DNA of 64,000 nt from Terriglobales bacterium (GCA_025934735.1 JAICWP010000011.1:1-64000); one strand, 5' to 3'; numbered from the stretch's first letter, positions 41,879-50,556 are shown. The notes: generated by a model from the sequence alone, not told the origin. Program-made: numbers and translations.

Positions 41879-44184
41879 ACTCGTCTCTCTCCCGCCGCAA
41901 GTTCCTGAAAACATCCGGAGCCCTCATCGTCAGCTTCAGTGCCGCGTCGCTCCTGGACCCCCTGGCTCTCGCCCAGGGGCCCTTCGGCACCCACATGTCG
42001 CACATTGACCCCAGTAAGCTCGATTCCTGGCTCGCGGTCGGGGCCGACGGCATGGTCACCGCCTATACGGGAAAGTGCGATTTTGGACAAGGCATGTACA
42101 CGGTGCAGACGCAGTTGGTCGCGGAAGAGCTGCGCGTTCCGCTCAGCCGCGTGCGGCTTATCCAGTGCGACACCTCGGTCACTCCCGACGAAGGCACCAC
42201 CTCGGGCAGCCAGTCCACGCCGATAAACTTCAATACTGGCGGGCTCGCCCAAGCCGCCGCCACTGCACGCGAAGCGCTGCTGGACATGGCCTCGCGCCGG
42301 CTGCGTGTTCCAGTAACCGATCTGGCGATCTCCGACGGCGTCATCAGCACCCGCGCGGGCAAGCGGGTCACCTACGCCCAACTCATCGGCGGCAATCGCT
42401 TCAACCTCGCGCTGAATCCCGCCGCCAAGCGCACGCAGCCAAGCCAGTGGACGGTCCTCGGCAAACCGGTTCCTTCCATGGACATTCGCGAGCTGGCCAC
42501 CGGCCGTTTCGAATTCGTGCACAACCTTCATGTCCCCGGCATGGCGCACGGCCGCGTGGTGCGTCCGCCGGCCCTCGGCTGCGTCGTTCTTAATGTGGAT
42601 GAAAGCTCGGTGCGTGGCTTGCCCGGTCTGCTAAAAGTTGTGGTCCGCAAGAATTTCGTTGGCTTGGTCTCGGAAAAACAGTGGCAGGCGGAGCAAGCCG
42701 CCCGCCAGCTTAAGGTTAACTGGGGACCGCCCGTCGTTCTGCCTGCGCAACAAACTTTCTACGATTACATCCGCCAGCAGCCCTCGCGCGACGTCCTCGT
42801 CGTGGATTCCCAGGATACGGAGCAGAAACTGGCCGCCTCTCCCACTGTCCTGCGCGCTACCTATTCTTATCCTTACCAGATGCACGGTTCCATCGGCGCC
42901 TCCTGTGCCGTCGCCGACGTCCGGGCTGAGAAGGCCACCGTGTGGTCTCCCACACAATCGGTCTACCCCACGCGCAGCGGGGTGGCCAAGTTGCTCGACA
43001 TTCCGCTCGACAATGTGCGCGTTATCTTCACCCGAGGTGCAGGCTGCTACGGGCTTAACGGCGCTGACACCGTCTCCTACGATGCCGCGCTCCTTTCCCA
43101 TGCGGTTGGCCGTCCCGTGCGGGTTCAGCTCACCCGCAAGGATGAGATGGCCTGGGGAGAAAACTATGGCCAGGCGTGCGTGATTGATCAGCGCGCCGCC
43201 CTCGATTCCCACGGCAGCATCGCTGCTTGGGAGTGCGAGTCCTGGGCAGCCTCTTTCGGCGGTCGTCCCGGCTACGATCACCCCGGCAACGTGATCACCG
43301 GCCTGCTGGTTGGCTTCGAGCCTGAACCCCTGGTACCGCAGCGCTCCTCACAGCCCACCGGCGAACTACGCAACGGCCACAACCTGGTGCCTTCCTACCT
43401 CACCGGCTGCATCAGCGGCAAATGCGGCGGCGCCGGCAAAATTCGCAGCGAGCGTGTCCTGGCCCACACTGTCAAATCGCCCTTCTTTACTGGGCCTCTG
43501 CGCTCTCCGTTGCGCTTGCAGAACACCTTTGCCCATGAGTGCTTCATGGATGAACTCAGCGCGCGTGCCAAGGTGGACCCCATCGCTTTTCGCCTGCGAC
43601 ATCTCAGCGAAACCCGGATTATTGACGTGCTGAAGGCTGCTGGCCAAGCCGCCAAGTGGGATCCCCGGCCCTCGCCGCAGCCGAACAATTCGCGCACCGG
43701 TACCGCCACTGGCCGCGGTGTGGCTTGCGTGGCGTACGAGGGCGATAACGGTTACGTGGCTCTAATCGCCGAAGCCGAAGTTGACCAGGTCACCGGCCGG
43801 GTGCAGGTCAGGCGCCTGGTGGCGGCGGTGGACTGCGGTCCCATCTCCAATCCCGCCGGGTTGCGCAATCAAATCGAGGGGGGCGCCTTGCAGGGGATGA
43901 GCCGTGCGCTCACTGAAGAGGTCACCTGGAATGATCACGAGATCACCTCCACCAATTGGGCCACCTACCGCAGCCTTCCGCTGGGAATCGAGGTGCCCGT
44001 CATCGAGACCGTGCTGCTTAACCGTCCGGGAGCGGAAGCCAACGGCGCCGGCGAGCTCTCCATCACGGCTGTGGCTGCCGCCATCGGTAATGCTGTTTTT
44101 GACGCGACCGGCGCGCGCCTGCGCCAGGTGCCCTTCACGCCTGTACGGGTAAAGGCTGCCTTGGACGCCAGAAGCGCCGCCTGA
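41875..44184 (+). CDS. Molybdopterin-binding subunit of a molybdenum hydroxylase (IorB-like)
   Basis: The protein has 769 residues. It starts with a twin-arginine signal (SRRKFLKT then GALIVSFSAASLL), so the assembled dimer is probably exported folded. Family features are GKCDFGQGMYTVQTQLVAEE, TTSGSQSTPINF, VYPTRSGVAKLLDIP, RGAGCYGLNGADTVSYDAAL and the C-terminal GAGELSITAVAAAI with the catalytic Glu. These enzymes hydroxylate N-heterocycles or oxidise aldehydes. The acceptor haem subunit often found with periplasmic forms is not next to it. The substrate is not known. Confidence 0.9.
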   Translation: MNSSLSRRKFLKTSGALIVSFSAASLLDPLALAQGPFGTHMSHIDPSKLDSWLAVGADGMVTAYTGKCDFGQGMYTVQTQLVAEELRVPLSRVRLIQCDTSVTPDEGTTSGSQSTPINFNTGGLAQAAATAREALLDMASRRLRVPVTDLAISDGVISTRAGKRVTYAQLIGGNRFNLALNPAAKRTQPSQWTVLGKPVPSMDIRELATGRFEFVHNLHVPGMAHGRVVRPPALGCVVLNVDESSVRGLPGLLKVVVRKNFVGLVSEKQWQAEQAARQLKVNWGPPVVLPAQQTFYDYIRQQPSRDVLVVDSQDTEQKLAASPTVLRATYSYPYQMHGSIGASCAVADVRAEKATVWSPTQSVYPTRSGVAKLLDIPLDNVRVIFTRGAGCYGLNGADTVSYDAALLSHAVGRPVRVQLTRKDEMAWGENYGQACVIDQRAALDSHGSIAAWECESWAASFGGRPGYDHPGNVITGLLVGFEPEPLVPQRSSQPTGELRNGHNLVPSYLTGCISGKCGGAGKIRSERVLAHTVKSPFFTGPLRSPLRLQNTFAHECFMDELSARAKVDPIAFRLRHLSETRIIDVLKAAGQAAKWDPRPSPQPNNSRTGTATGRGVACVAYEGDNGYVALIAEAEVDQVTGRVQVRRLVAAVDCGPISNPAGLRNQIEGGALQGMSRALTEEVTWNDHEITSTNWATYRSLPLGIEVPVIETVLLNRPGAEANGAGELSITAVAAAIGNAVFDATGARLRQVPFTPVRVKAALDARSAA

Positions 44185-44196
44185 CGCGACGTTCTC

Positions 44197-44943
44197 TCAG
44201 TTCTTGACTACGGATTTGTTGGGGCTGACGAAATATGCTTCCGTGCTGCTGGCCAGTTGGTCGAGGAATTTCAGCGCCAGCCAGTTCTTGAGTTCCTGCA
44301 CGGCTTGCGGTTTCAGTTCCTCAAAATGGATTCCGGACTGCCCCCGCGCATCGGCCCACACGATTTGCCCGGACCCGCTGATAGCCAGGCTGGTGTCCGG
44401 CAGCGTAAAAGAAAACCAGATCTTCTGGCCTGCCCTCACCTTCAGGTCGGCGGTGATCGCTAACCCGGACTCGCTGATATTCAGAGTGCGCGCCGGCGTT
44501 TTTTCCCCCGACTCCAGTTGTACCTCCGCGGGCACGTCCAGCCGGTGCCGGAAATAGCGCCGGCGTTCCCGTAGCATGGAACCGTAGCCCGCCCACAACG
44601 TGCGCGTCGCCTGTTCCTGCTGCACCGGTTTGGACAGCACGAAATCGGCTCCACTGGCGAACGCCTCCCTCATACCCGCGCCTCCCGCCGCCAACGCCAC
44701 CACCACCGCCTTGTTATTGGAAGGCAGCCAGCGCACCGTCTTTAGGATTTCCGTGCTCTTGGCTCCCCCCACGCAGTCCACGATCACCACATCGAATTTC
44801 TTCCGGGACAACGCAGACACCGCGGAGTCGGCGTCGGGGTGCGCTTCCATCTTCAGGCCAATCTCGTTCAGCGAGCGCGAAAAGACGTTCACCACCTCGA
44901 GGTCGTTGGCTACCACCAGTCCTTCCAGGATCGGCTCCGTCAT
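44197..44943 (-). CDS. Receiver-like and PilZ domain protein
   Basis: 248 residues from ATG 44943 (GAGGGGAG upstream). Residues 8-115 have a receiver fold (GLVVANDLEVVNVFSRSL, KFDVVIVDCVGG with one acidic site, ADFVLSKPVQ with the conserved Lys). Only one acidic residue is present after strand 1, so phosphorylation is uncertain. Residues 135-235 are PilZ: RRYFRHRLDVPAEV (RxxxR), NISESGLAI (the D/NxSxxG motif) and GIHFEEL. It probably binds cyclic-di-GMP, which fits the two diguanylate-cyclase-type genes in this region. Confidence 0.85.
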   Translation of the reverse strand: MTEPILEGLVVANDLEVVNVFSRSLNEIGLKMEAHPDADSAVSALSRKKFDVVIVDCVGGAKSTEILKTVRWLPSNNKAVVVALAAGGAGMREAFASGADFVLSKPVQQEQATRTLWAGYGSMLRERRRYFRHRLDVPAEVQLESGEKTPARTLNISESGLAITADLKVRAGQKIWFSFTLPDTSLAISGSGQIVWADARGQSGIHFEELKPQAVQELKNWLALKFLDQLASSTEAYFVSPNKSVVKN

Positions 44944-45164
44944 CAGTTGCTCCCCTCGCAGCACGCCAAGCCTCGAGCTGCTCGGCCGCGCTTAACTCTA
45001 TAATAAGGTTCGGGCCGCCCCGTTGCAGGCACAGCGGTAACCGCACCAACGTTACCGCAATCACGGTGCCAAAAGGGGCCTTCGCTGAATGCCTTAATTC
45101 TGGGGATTTTTGCCAAACCAGAGCCTCGGCAACCGCTATAGATGTTCCATTTCTGGAGAACAGT

Positions 45165-45635
45165 CTACTTTCTGGACAGTGGCCCCTTAGGAGGGTCACT
45201 GAAACCCAGAGACTTTTCTTCCTGAATCCACCACACCTCGGGAACGGGAATTCGAAAAGTATGCCCTGAGGTGCACTTGAGTTTAGCTTTCCACCGTTCC
45301 CAAAAACCCAACAGCATGGCAAGGCTGACGTTGACCGCAGCCACCGTCAACACCGAGAGCTCCGTCGAGCAGCGCGGGCGGGCACACCCAAACCGAACTG
45401 AATAGAGCACCAGTCGCCCAGCTTGATAGGGGTCGCGGGAGCGAAACCGCACTTCGCGCAAGTGGTTCTGGTTGTAAGGGTTCACATGCAGGCAAACGGG
45501 GCAGGCAAAGAGAAACGCTGCTCTATCTTTGTCCCCGCGCCGGCCCTTCAACACCAGCTCTGGGTCGGGGAGACGAATCGGGAACCCGCAGTTTCGATTG
45601 CGGCACTCGAGCCAATTACCCACGTAGTCAGGCAC
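45165..45635 (-). CDS. Zinc-ribbon-like hypothetical protein
   Basis: The protein has 156 residues. ECRNRNCGFPIRLP, then FACPVCLHVNPYN, and later GCARPRCSTEL and KCTSGHTFRIP give several paired cysteines suggesting two ribbons. It has no membrane segment or signal. A similar layout occurs in uncharacterised acidobacterial proteins. It is divergent from the GGDEF-EAL gene at 45885. Function unknown. Confidence 0.6.
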   Translation of the reverse strand: MPDYVGNWLECRNRNCGFPIRLPDPELVLKGRRGDKDRAAFLFACPVCLHVNPYNQNHLREVRFRSRDPYQAGRLVLYSVRFGCARPRCSTELSVLTVAAVNVSLAMLLGFWERWKAKLKCTSGHTFRIPVPEVWWIQEEKSLGFSDPPKGPLSRK

Positions 45636-45884
45636 TGAAGCTGCTGCTCCGTACCACCAAATGGAATTGAAAAGCCGCCGTATACTACATCGTTTGCGGA
45701 ACAGCGGCCATCAATATTTATGACAGATACTCCGTCAGAATGCTTTCCATGATTCTGAAAACGGTGTGTGGACTACGATGGGCGATGAGACTCGGCTTTC
45801 TCGGGCCCAGTTCCCTCTATCAGTAGGTGCTTGACCTTCGTAACTTTTCACCTGTTTCCTAACCCCTAAAATTGCTTTTACGCT

Positions 45885-47948
45885 GTGGCTTACACCGACC
45901 AATCAGACTGCCAGCCGGGTCTCGTTTCCAGCCCCGCGCGTACCCCTGTGCAATTGCGCCAGATTGAAGGCCGCGAGTGGTGGCTGTGGGGCTTTGCCGT
46001 TGCCGTCACCCTGCTGCTCACGTTCGCCATCGTTTCTTTCACCTTTCCCTGGTTCCATATCAGCGCCGGAGAGGAGTATTGGCGCGAACTGCAGGACTGG
46101 GTGCGCGGCCTGGCGGCCTTGGTCCTCTTGTTCGATATCTACACAATTTATCAGCACCTGCAACTGCACCGTATTCGCCGCCAGTTAGCCGAGCACGACC
46201 AACTCTTCCGCCTTATCAGCGACAATGCGGCTGACATGATCGCGCTGGTGGACAGCCAGGGTCGTCGGCTCTACAACAGTCCGGCATATCAGAAGGTGCT
46301 GGGCTACTCTGCCGAAGAGCTGCAGAAGACTTCGGCTTTGGAGCAGATCCACCCTGACGATCGCCCGCGCGTGCTCGAAGCCGCCGACAAAGCCCGCCTC
46401 ACTGGCTGCGGCCAGACCCTGGAATACCGCATCCGTCATAAGGACGGTTCCTGGCGCATTCTGGAATCCACCGCCAGCGCCATTCGCAATGCCCGCGGCG
46501 AAACTGAAAAGCTTGTTATCGTCAATCGCGACATCACCGAGCGCAAGCGCGCCGAACAGATGCTGGTGCACAGCGCCTTCCACGATGGCCTCACCGATCT
46601 GCCCAACCGTGCTCTCTTTCTGGACCGCCTGCAACACGTGGTCAACCTGGCCAAACGTCATCCCAACTACAAATTTGCCGTGCTCTTTATTGATGTGGAC
46701 GAGTTCAAGCTCTACAACGACAGCCTGGGACACAGCACCGGCGACCAGTTGTTGATCCAGATCGGCCAGCGCCTGACTGGCTCGCTGCGGCGCGACGACA
46801 CCGTGGGCCGGCCTTCTGCCAGCAAGACTGAAGAGGGGTCGTCGGATGACGATACCCTCGCCCGTCTGGGCGGCGACGAGTTCACCGTGCTGCTATACGA
46901 AATTCGCGACGCCAGCGACGCTATCCGCGTAGCCGAGCGCATCTGCACCAAATTGGCCGTCCCCTTCACCATCAAGGGCCAGGAGATTGTCATTTCCGCC
47001 AGCGTAGGCATTGCTCTCAGCACCACTCCGCACGCCAACGCCGAGGAGTTGCTGCGCGACGCTGATATCGCAATGTATCGCGCCAAACGCGCCGGCAAGG
47101 CTCGCTGCGAGGTCTTCGATTCGGCAATGCACTCCAGCGCCGTCAAGCGCTTGCGCCTGGAGACGGACTTGCGCAAGGCCCTGGACCGGGGCGAGTTTCT
47201 CAACCACTATCAGCCCATCATTTCTTTGCCCGATGGCAGGATCGTCGGGTTTGAAGCCTTGGCCCGCTGGCAGACCGCTGAACGGTTGGTCCCGCCCGCG
47301 GAATTCGTCGCCGTCGCCAACGAAACCGGCATTATTCTTGCCATGAATCGTGCCTTGCTGGCGCAGGCCTGCGAGCACTTGCGCCAATGGCAGGAGCAAT
47401 TTCCTTCCCAGCCGCCGCTGGCCATGAGCATGAACGTGTCCGCCAGGGAGTTTGAGCACCCCGATTTGGCCCAGGGCATCTCCTCCATTCTGCAGCAGCA
47501 CAACGTGCGCGCTTCGTGCCTTCAATTGGAGATCATGGAAACAATTGCCATGGGCGACGCGGAGAAGGCCGGTTCGGTTTTGGCTCAGTTGAAATCCCTG
47601 GGAGTTCGCCTCAGCATTGACGACTTTGGAACCGGCTATTCCTCCCTCAGCCGCCTGCAGCGTTTCCCGGTGGACACCCTCAAAATTGACCGCGGGTTCA
47701 TTTCCAATATGGAAAGTGACCGGGAAAGCCGGGAGATGGTGCGCATCATCGTTAACCTGGCGCACAACTTCCGTTTGCGTGTGGTGGCCGAAGGCGTGGA
47801 GACCCGCGCCCAGGCCGAACAATTGCAGGAGTTGGGTTGCGAATGTGCCCAGGGTTATCTTTACTCTCGTCCCGTGGCGGCTGAAGCGGTTCCCGAGCTG
47901 TTGACTAAGAACTCTCCACTCAAGGCCGCGGCCGTCGCGGGGAGTTAG
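45885..47948 (+). CDS. Membrane-bound PAS-GGDEF-EAL cyclic-di-GMP turnover protein
   Basis: The protein has 687 residues from GTG 45885. Two membrane helices (36-55 and 72-90) are followed by a PAS domain (104-220), GGDEF domain with intact GGDEF at 329-333, and EAL domain with FEALARW (456-462), MSMNVSAREF, MLTIDDFGTG-type SIDDFGTGYSSL and VVAEGVET. Both activities may be present. An insertion of about 18 residues (GRPSASKTEEGSSDDD) separates RRDDTV from ARLGGDEF, so the inhibitory RxxD is moved away from the active site. No strong ribosome-binding site precedes the GTG. Confidence 0.9.
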   Translation: MAYTDQSDCQPGLVSSPARTPVQLRQIEGREWWLWGFAVAVTLLLTFAIVSFTFPWFHISAGEEYWRELQDWVRGLAALVLLFDIYTIYQHLQLHRIRRQLAEHDQLFRLISDNAADMIALVDSQGRRLYNSPAYQKVLGYSAEELQKTSALEQIHPDDRPRVLEAADKARLTGCGQTLEYRIRHKDGSWRILESTASAIRNARGETEKLVIVNRDITERKRAEQMLVHSAFHDGLTDLPNRALFLDRLQHVVNLAKRHPNYKFAVLFIDVDEFKLYNDSLGHSTGDQLLIQIGQRLTGSLRRDDTVGRPSASKTEEGSSDDDTLARLGGDEFTVLLYEIRDASDAIRVAERICTKLAVPFTIKGQEIVISASVGIALSTTPHANAEELLRDADIAMYRAKRAGKARCEVFDSAMHSSAVKRLRLETDLRKALDRGEFLNHYQPIISLPDGRIVGFEALARWQTAERLVPPAEFVAVANETGIILAMNRALLAQACEHLRQWQEQFPSQPPLAMSMNVSAREFEHPDLAQGISSILQQHNVRASCLQLEIMETIAMGDAEKAGSVLAQLKSLGVRLSIDDFGTGYSSLSRLQRFPVDTLKIDRGFISNMESDRESREMVRIIVNLAHNFRLRVVAEGVETRAQAEQLQELGCECAQGYLYSRPVAAEAVPELLTKNSPLKAAAVAGS

Positions 47949-47964
47949 GCCTCGGGCCGGGCCT

Positions 47965-48726
47965 TCAGCGCTGCAGCAACTCCAGCAACTCCTGGTTCCA
48001 CTTCTCCAGTTCGTGCTGCGGCAATGCCTTCAGCTCCACTCGCGAAGGTTCGGGCAAAGCCAGGTACATGATCCAGATAATTCCGGCAAAATCAAAAGCA
48101 ATGCGTGGCAGCGAGTTCAGGATAAGGCCGGAAATGGATTCCGAGGATTGCGAGGCCACGGCTGCAGCCAGCAGTTCCACGCTTGCGATCACGCCAAACC
48201 CCAGTGCGATGCCAAACACGTAGTTGCGCCAGGTGAGCGCAAAATAAGAGGCAAACAGGAATAGCAGGACCAGCATTCCGCATTGCATTACATCAATGCT
48301 TCGCTCGGCCACCACAGCTCCGGTAACCGCAAAACTGGGCTGATTGCTCGGTCCGACCACTGCAACCCCGATGGCGGCCACAGCTAAAAGAATTACTACC
48401 CACCGGAACACCAGTACGCCGCCGCGACGCAGCCCCTCATAAGGACGAAGAACATGCGAGAAGATCTCGTAAATCACGCCAAACCGCAGGCTCAGTCCGA
48501 TAGCTTGCACCATCCAGTAGGCATACAGATATTCCCAGGACCTGCGGCCAAAATGCATGTAGATGAGCATGGTGACGAGCGCCTCGATTACGTGAAAGGC
48601 CAGATAAGAAAAGAAGAAGGGGAATTCTCGCACCATTCTGCGGCGAAACATCAGTGCCAGCACCACCAGGTTTCCTGCTGCGCCCAGCAGCCAAATGAAG
48701 TTCGAGATGAAGATAGGAACATGCAT
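47965..48726 (-). CDS. Seven-helix membrane protein of unknown function
   Basis: The protein has 253 residues with six to seven membrane helices (FISNFIWLLGAAGNLVVLAL, FFFSYLAFHVIEALVTMLIY, VFRWVVILLAVAAIGVAVV, MLVLLFLFASYFALTW, YVFGIALGFGVIASVELLAA, AFDFAGIIWIMYLALP) and a short charged C-terminal tail. It is of a type frequent in acidobacterial genomes. It has no conserved catalytic residues that I can see. It is convergent with the GGDEF-EAL gene, 17 bp from its stop. Confidence 0.7.
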   Translation of the reverse strand: MHVPIFISNFIWLLGAAGNLVVLALMFRRRMVREFPFFFSYLAFHVIEALVTMLIYMHFGRRSWEYLYAYWMVQAIGLSLRFGVIYEIFSHVLRPYEGLRRGGVLVFRWVVILLAVAAIGVAVVGPSNQPSFAVTGAVVAERSIDVMQCGMLVLLFLFASYFALTWRNYVFGIALGFGVIASVELLAAAVASQSSESISGLILNSLPRIAFDFAGIIWIMYLALPEPSRVELKALPQHELEKWNQELLELLQR

Positions 48727-48806
48727 GAAGGGCCGCCGCTAGAGAAGCATAACGTTCCGCGCGACGGCCCACAATCAGGAAACTTGTCCTCCTGCGAGGA
48801 GCTTGC

Positions 48807-48929
48807 TTAAGCGCACTGCTTGGCGGTCGGGCTGCACGGGACTGGCCCGCCTCCATCCGCCAGCGAGTATACGGAGAGCGAACCGGCCAGCAATAGGGAA
48901 GCAATCAGAACACGGATGATTTTTTTCAT
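48807..48929 (-). CDS. 40-residue secreted peptide with a cysteine pair
   Basis: A short gene: ATG 48929 to TAA 48807. AAGGAG lies 8 bp before the ATG. The product starts MKKIIRVLIASLLLAGSLSV and YSLA, a standard signal peptide, and the remaining mature part is ADGGGPVPCSPTAKQCA, about 17 residues with Cys near 32 and 39. Two imperfect 19-bp repeats lie upstream. The layout (signal peptide, DGGG, proline, paired cysteines) occurs in small acidobacterial secreted peptides. Function unknown; signal or bacteriocin-like activity is speculation. A C-terminal disulfide loop is possible. Confidence 0.6.
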   Translation of the reverse strand: MKKIIRVLIASLLLAGSLSVYSLADGGGPVPCSPTAKQCA

Positions 48930-49355
48930 TGTTTGGCTCCTTTTGTGCGGTTTGCACGCCGCGATTCTCCACTCCAGGAGCCGGTTTCAGCCGCCAAGCT
49001 TGGGTTCCTCGAGATTCGGAAAACGTAACGAAAAACGGTTCCCTGCGCTGGATTAGCTGGCTTGTGGCACTGTCGCGGGTGGTTGTAGGGCTGCTTGGCT
49101 GGAAAGTAGCGGGATTTCGGAAACTGTAACGAAAGCTGCATCGGCAGGCGCTTTGGCGACCCGTACGCCTTCGCGACAAACGCGGCAAAGCGCGCTAGAC
49201 GTGGGGGGTAGAGCAGGGCATGGAGGCGCTGTTCGGAACCACGGAATCTTTCCCGGTTAACCGCCCGGCGAGCTTTGGATGTAAAGTGATATCTCTGTTC
49301 TGCCGGCCGGAATGGAAGCCCAGCCAGGTTGGCGTCTGCGCCTTTCCGCTCTGGA
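48930..49355. promoter_or_regulatory. Long leader region of the secreted peptide gene with two 19-bp repeats
   Basis: 426 bp without a gene. TTCGGAAAACGTAACGAAA (49015-49033) and TTCGGAAACTGTAACGAAA (49116-49134) match at 17 of 19 positions, in the same orientation, 101 bp apart. They lie 86-205 bp upstream of the peptide ATG. They may be tandem regulator sites; which protein would bind is unknown. Confidence 0.5.
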
Positions 49356-50018
49356 TCACGCCATCGGCTCTTCCGTCTCCAGCAGTCCCACGGCAATCGC
49401 GTAGTGCACCAGGTCGGCCCGGGTCTTCAGCCCCAGCTTGTCATAAATGCGGGCGCGATACGTTTCCACGGTCTTGGCGCTGAGTTGTAGCTGCTTGGCT
49501 ACCTCCTGGCTGGTAAACCCTCGCGCGATGGACCGCAGCACCTGGAGTTCCCGAGTACTGAGCCGGCCTTCATGGCCACGCCCGCTATTGCTCTTCCCCA
49601 GCAGAACATCCGCCAGCGAATCACTGAGCCTCGGGTCTATGAAACGGCGGCCCTGGTGGGCATTGCGGATGGCCAGAAATAGTTCTATGTCGCTGGCCTT
49701 GCGCAAGACGTATCCCAGCACCCCGGCGGTCAGCATGGAGCGCACGTAGGTGATGTTTTCATTGCTGCTGATCACCACCAGGCGGCGGTTCGGCATTTCT
49801 TCCAACAATTTGGCCGCCATCCGCAAACCGTGCGGCCCGGGAATGGTGATTTCGAATACCACCACGTCGGCCGGGCATCGCTGGCTGACTTCCTTCACCT
49901 GCCCAGGGCTGTCCGTCTCCGCCACCACCTGGAGGTCGGCCACGGTATTCAGCATCTGCCGAAGCCCGGTGCGCGTCAGTCGGTAATCGGAGACGATCAG
50001 GAGTCGGATTTTGTCCAT
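49356..50018 (-). CDS. LuxR/NarL-type response regulator with Glu at the phosphoacceptor position
   Basis: 220 residues from ATG 50018. Receiver (2-120): RLLIVSDYRLTRTGLR has a single acidic residue; the acceptor strand reads ADVVVFEITIPGPHG, where Asp is replaced by Glu (about residue 56). Conserved Ser (ISSNEN) and Lys (LRKAS) remain. HTH (about 155-210): LSTRELQVLRSIARGFTSQE, then KTVETYRARIYDKLGL. A Glu can mimic phospho-Asp, so the protein may be constitutively active. It shares a divergent intergenic region with the DHp-like gene at 50308 that contains a perfect Crp-like site. Confidence 0.88.
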   Translation of the reverse strand: MDKIRLLIVSDYRLTRTGLRQMLNTVADLQVVAETDSPGQVKEVSQRCPADVVVFEITIPGPHGLRMAAKLLEEMPNRRLVVISSNENITYVRSMLTAGVLGYVLRKASDIELFLAIRNAHQGRRFIDPRLSDSLADVLLGKSNSGRGHEGRLSTRELQVLRSIARGFTSQEVAKQLQLSAKTVETYRARIYDKLGLKTRADLVHYAIAVGLLETEEPMA

Positions 50019-50206
50019 TGCGCCTGGACCTCCCACCACGCTAACAGGAGTATCGCTAAATCCAACAAATCACTGGTTTTTGTTCTGCGCGCAGAACAAC
50101 GGCCTATCCGCCGCATTGGAAGGGGCTTCGCAACCGCGGCCTGGCGGCCTAGGGACAGACGGCTGGGCTCGCGGTGCCGAAAGGAGTAGAACCTCTGCTC
50201 TCCTCC

Positions 50207-50222
50207 TGTGACAGCAGTCACA
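50207..50222 (-). promoter_or_regulatory. Perfect Crp-consensus site TGTGA-N6-TCACA
   Basis: TGTGACAGCAGTCACA fits the E. coli Crp consensus TGTGA-N6-TCACA exactly. It lies between two divergent genes: 189 bp upstream of the regulator ATG (50018) and 86 bp upstream of the DHp-like ATG (50308). Confidence 0.6.
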
Positions 50223-50307
50223 GTGTTATCACGCCCATTCACCGCATAGTCGAAGTGCGCCCAGCGGAGAGGTACAAAGCGCATGGCACCAAGCAACGGA
50301 GGAGTAA

Positions 50308-50556
50308 ATGTCCGACCTTGTCAAGTGCGCCTTAGCGCACGAAGTCAATAACCTCTTAACCGTTATTCTCGCCCATACTGATTCTTTGACCACAGAATAC
50401 GCAGCGTCTCTTCCTGCACGGGACCACTTACAGGCGATAATGTCCGCCGCTCACCGCATCGCCAACAGCGTCTATTGTCACGAGTGTGCCCTGCATGAGG
50501 CTCTTAGGAAGCGGGACGACCACCCTCGGGAGGTAGCCAGTGCGGCTGCCGATTAG
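50308..50556 (+). CDS. Stand-alone histidine-kinase DHp-like protein
   Basis: A short protein of 82 residues: KCALAHEVNNLLTVILAHTD reproduces the H-box of kinases (HEVNNLLxxIxG), with His at about residue 11, then a second helix with LQAIMSAAHRIANSVYCHEC. No HATPase domain follows; the next 260 bp contain no coding continuation. It may be a phosphotransfer/scaffold protein, or a broken kinase. AGGAG precedes the ATG (GGAGGAGTAA), so it is likely translated. It is divergent from the atypical response regulator and upstream of the NtrC-type gene. Confidence 0.6.
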   Translation: MSDLVKCALAHEVNNLLTVILAHTDSLTTEYAASLPARDHLQAIMSAAHRIANSVYCHECALHEALRKRDDHPREVASAAAD

